A stretch of 7,171 bases of DNA from Chloroflexota bacterium (GTDB lineage: Bacteria > Chloroflexota > Dehalococcoidia > Lucifugimonadales > Lucifugimonadaceae), in NCBI GenBank assembly GCA_016189845.1, contig JACPRT010000207.1, forward strand, positions 1 to 7,171. Direction: 5' to 3'. How positions within the stretch are numbered: the first letter of the stretch is position 1; each line of letters begins with the position of its first letter. Made by a program: the position numbers and the translations under genes. Under the pieces are notes generated by a model that saw only the letters and a list, made by a program, of their open reading frames with translations, had not been told where the DNA came from and did no database searches. This document shows positions 5,478-7,171 of this stretch, piece by piece.

Positions 5478-6506
5478 ATGGCGCGACCCAGGTTCGAACT
5501 ATTCCATGGCCAGATCACCGACGTCGCCGGCGTGACTGTTGGTCACTGGACGAACACTGAAGCCGGCACCGGCTGCACGGCCCTGCTCGTGGACCGGCCG
5601 GCGGTCGCTGGTATGGACGTCCGCGGCGCCGCGCCCGGCAGCCGCGAGACCGAGATGCTCGGCCCCCTGGCGGCGATCCAGCACGTGAACGGGATCATGC
5701 TCTCCGGTGGCAGCGCGTTCGGGCTGGAGGCGGCCACCGGGGCGGTCCGCTTCCTCGAAGAGCGCGGCTCGGGGTTGAAGGTCGGCAGGGCGGTGATCCC
5801 GATCGTGCCCTCAGCCATCGTGTTCGACCTCACGATGATCACGCACAAGGTGCGTCCCGGTGCGGCCGAAGGTTATGAGGCGTGCCGCGTGGCGGGACGG
5901 ACGGCGCCGCAGGGGAGCGTAGGCGCAGGGACCGGGGCGACCGTAGCAAAGCTGCGAGGCCGGTCCGGGGCGCTGAAGGGCGGAATCGGGACCGCTTCGG
6001 TGACCCTTGCCGGCGGCTTCGTGGTCGGCGCCCTGATCGTGGTGAATGCGGTCGGAGGCGTGGTCGACCCCGATTCGGGGGAGATCGTCGCCGGCCCGCT
6101 CACGGCTGCTGGAGGATTCGAGGACTCGGTCGAGATCCTCATCAACGACCCGCCAAGAATGCGCGACTGGGAATTCAACACCGTCATCGGTGTCGTTGCC
6201 ACCAACGCCACCCTGGACAGAAGGGAGGCCACACGCCTCGCCGGCGCAGGGCAGGACGCCATCGCGCAGGCGATCCGGCCCGCGCACCTGTCGCAGGACG
6301 GCGACACGATCTTTGCGCTCGCGACCGGTGAGAAGGAGTCCGTACACGAGGACCGGCTCCGTGCGGCAGCGACGCGGGCGGTAGTGAGATCGATCCTGAA
6401 TGCCGTACGCGCGGCCAGCGGCCTTGGCGGTGTTCCAGCTATCTCGGAGCTTTCGAAACCGGCGAAGGCGCCGGCGTCCCTGGTCAGGTCAGCGAGGGCA
6501 AACTGA
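5478..6506 (+). CDS. S58/P1-family aminopeptidase (DmpA/BapA-like, self-processing)
   Basis: Family S58 enzymes are N-terminal-nucleophile hydrolases that cut themselves into two chains and then act as aminopeptidases; some members release D-amino acids or beta-amino acids such as beta-alanine. The 342-residue product has the family length and motifs in order: ITDVAGVTVGHWT (13-25), GMDVRGAAPGSRET (45-58), LSGGSAFGLEAATG (75-88), PIVPSAIVFDL (108-118), GSVGAGTGATVAK (146-158), KGGIGTASV, and FNTVIGVVATNATL (233-246). By alignment with DmpA, cleavage is expected between Asn234 and Thr235, with Thr235 the new N-terminal nucleophile. DGDTIFALATG and a C-terminal helix with Arg/Ala follow. No signal peptide is seen, so it is probably cytoplasmic. 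The ATG has GAGG 4 nt upstream, slightly close. Its TGA overlaps the panB ATG by one base. The substrate cannot be read from the sequence. Confidence 0.93.
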   Translation: MARPRFELFHGQITDVAGVTVGHWTNTEAGTGCTALLVDRPAVAGMDVRGAAPGSRETEMLGPLAAIQHVNGIMLSGGSAFGLEAATGAVRFLEERGSGLKVGRAVIPIVPSAIVFDLTMITHKVRPGAAEGYEACRVAGRTAPQGSVGAGTGATVAKLRGRSGALKGGIGTASVTLAGGFVVGALIVVNAVGGVVDPDSGEIVAGPLTAAGGFEDSVEILINDPPRMRDWEFNTVIGVVATNATLDRREATRLAGAGQDAIAQAIRPAHLSQDGDTIFALATGEKESVHEDRLRAAATRAVVRSILNAVRAASGLGGVPAISELSKPAKAPASLVRSARAN

Positions 6507-7171
6507 TGGGCAAACGCGTGACGACCCACGACATCCGCTCGATGAAGGCGCGTGGCGAGCCGATCCCCATGATCACCGCCTACGACTTCACCTCTGCGAT
6601 GCTCGCCGACCGGGCGGGCGTGCCGATCATCCTGATCGGCGACAGCCTCGGGCAGGTCGTGCTGGGGTACGACTCCACGATCCCGGTCTCCCTCGACGAC
6701 ATGGTCCGTGCGACCGGCGCCGTGGTCCGGGGGGCTCCGAGGCCGTTGATCGTGGCCGATATGCCGTTCATGACCTACCAGGAGAGCCCCGAACAGGCGA
6801 TGCGCTCCGCCGCCCGCCTGATGCAGGAGGGGGGCGCCCAGGCGGTCAAGCTCGAAGGCGGAACTTCGATCGTTGCGTCGGTCAGGCGGTTATGCGAGGC
6901 AGGGATGCCCGTTATGGGACACCTTGGACTCACGCCGCAGTCGCTGAACCAGATCGGCGGCTACCGGGTCCAGGGCAAGGACGAGCGGTCCGCGGGCAGG
7001 ATCATCGACGATGCGATCGCCCTCGAGAATGCCGGCGCGTTCGCGATCGTCCTTGAGCTTGTCCCGGCCGAGCTCGCCGCCGCGGTCACGGCGAGGCTGT
7101 CGATTCCAACAATCGGAATAGGCGCCGGACCCGCCTGCGACGGCCAGGTGCAGGTGTGGCATGATCTGCTC
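6506..7171 (+). CDS. panB: 3-methyl-2-oxobutanoate hydroxymethyltransferase, 5' part (cut by window edge)
   Basis: PanB transfers a hydroxymethyl group from methylenetetrahydrofolate to alpha-ketoisovalerate, making ketopantoate, the first committed step to pantothenate and CoA. The 222 visible codons cover most of an enzyme usually 260-280 residues long. Landmarks are PMITAYDFTSA (21-31), IGDSLGQVVLGYDSTIPV (44-61) with metal ligand Asp46, ADMPFMTYQ with Asp85, VKLEGG (114-119), GHLGLTPQS with His139, GGYRVQGK (151-158), LELVP with the catalytic Glu184, and GIGAGPACDGQVQVWHDLL at the cut end. The ATG at 6506 overlaps the peptidase stop (TGATG), and GAGGG lies 7 nt upstream inside the peptidase gene, so the two are probably translationally coupled. 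No panC or panD is visible; they may lie beyond the right edge. Confidence 0.96.
   Translation, partial: MGKRVTTHDIRSMKARGEPIPMITAYDFTSAMLADRAGVPIILIGDSLGQVVLGYDSTIPVSLDDMVRATGAVVRGAPRPLIVADMPFMTYQESPEQAMRSAARLMQEGGAQAVKLEGGTSIVASVRRLCEAGMPVMGHLGLTPQSLNQIGGYRVQGKDERSAGRIIDDAIALENAGAFAIVLELVPAELAAAVTARLSIPTIGIGAGPACDGQVQVWHDLL

Noticed and set aside
5487..5505. tRNA-like T-arm sequence GGTTCGAACT
   Set aside because: It encodes residues 5-8 of the peptidase, and no acceptor, D or anticodon arms can be built around it.

Overview
The window is GC-rich bacterial chromosome, densely packed, with housekeeping genes on two divergent units. No mobile element, CRISPR array or rRNA/tRNA gene was found. 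The gene set (RNase J, a four-cysteine type 4 uracil-DNA glycosylase, a zinc-ribbon L32, discrete fatty-acid synthase II genes, a DUF177 protein) excludes an archaeon and does not look proteobacterial. The order DUF177-rpmF-fabD-nusB-acpP-udg-rnj and the protein style suggest a high-GC Chloroflexota bacterium (Dehalococcoidia-like). That placement is inferred from memory of the families; no search was run.

Left and centre (1-5211, minus strand, transcribed right to left): DUF177/YceD protein, ribosomal protein L32 (rpmF), malonyl-CoA:ACP transacylase (fabD), transcription antitermination factor NusB, acyl carrier protein (acpP), type 4 uracil-DNA glycosylase, ribonuclease J, and the start of a membrane protein that runs off the left edge. 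Spacers are 14-55 nt, as in one long operon joining ribosome assembly, rRNA transcription, fatty-acid synthesis, DNA repair and RNA decay. Three spacers hold compact palindromes or hairpins. A good sigma70-type promoter (TTGACA, 18 nt, GAGAAT) lies in front of the DUF177 gene, followed by a leader with a direct repeat and an inverted repeat.

Right (5478-7171, plus strand): an S58/P1-family N-terminal-nucleophile aminopeptidase, whose stop codon overlaps by one base the start of panB (ketopantoate hydroxymethyltransferase), which is cut by the right edge. The tight coupling suggests that the peptidase works with pantothenate/CoA synthesis, possibly by releasing beta-alanine.

The oddest points are that the uracil-DNA glycosylase frame has no ATG, GTG or TTG start before its iron-sulfur cysteines; that RNase J appears to start at TTG behind a duplicated purine-rich ribosome-binding region; that the acyl carrier protein has a short insertion after helix II; and that the peptidase is coupled to panB. 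Otherwise this is an ordinary core-genome region; I see no clear new defence or mobile system.
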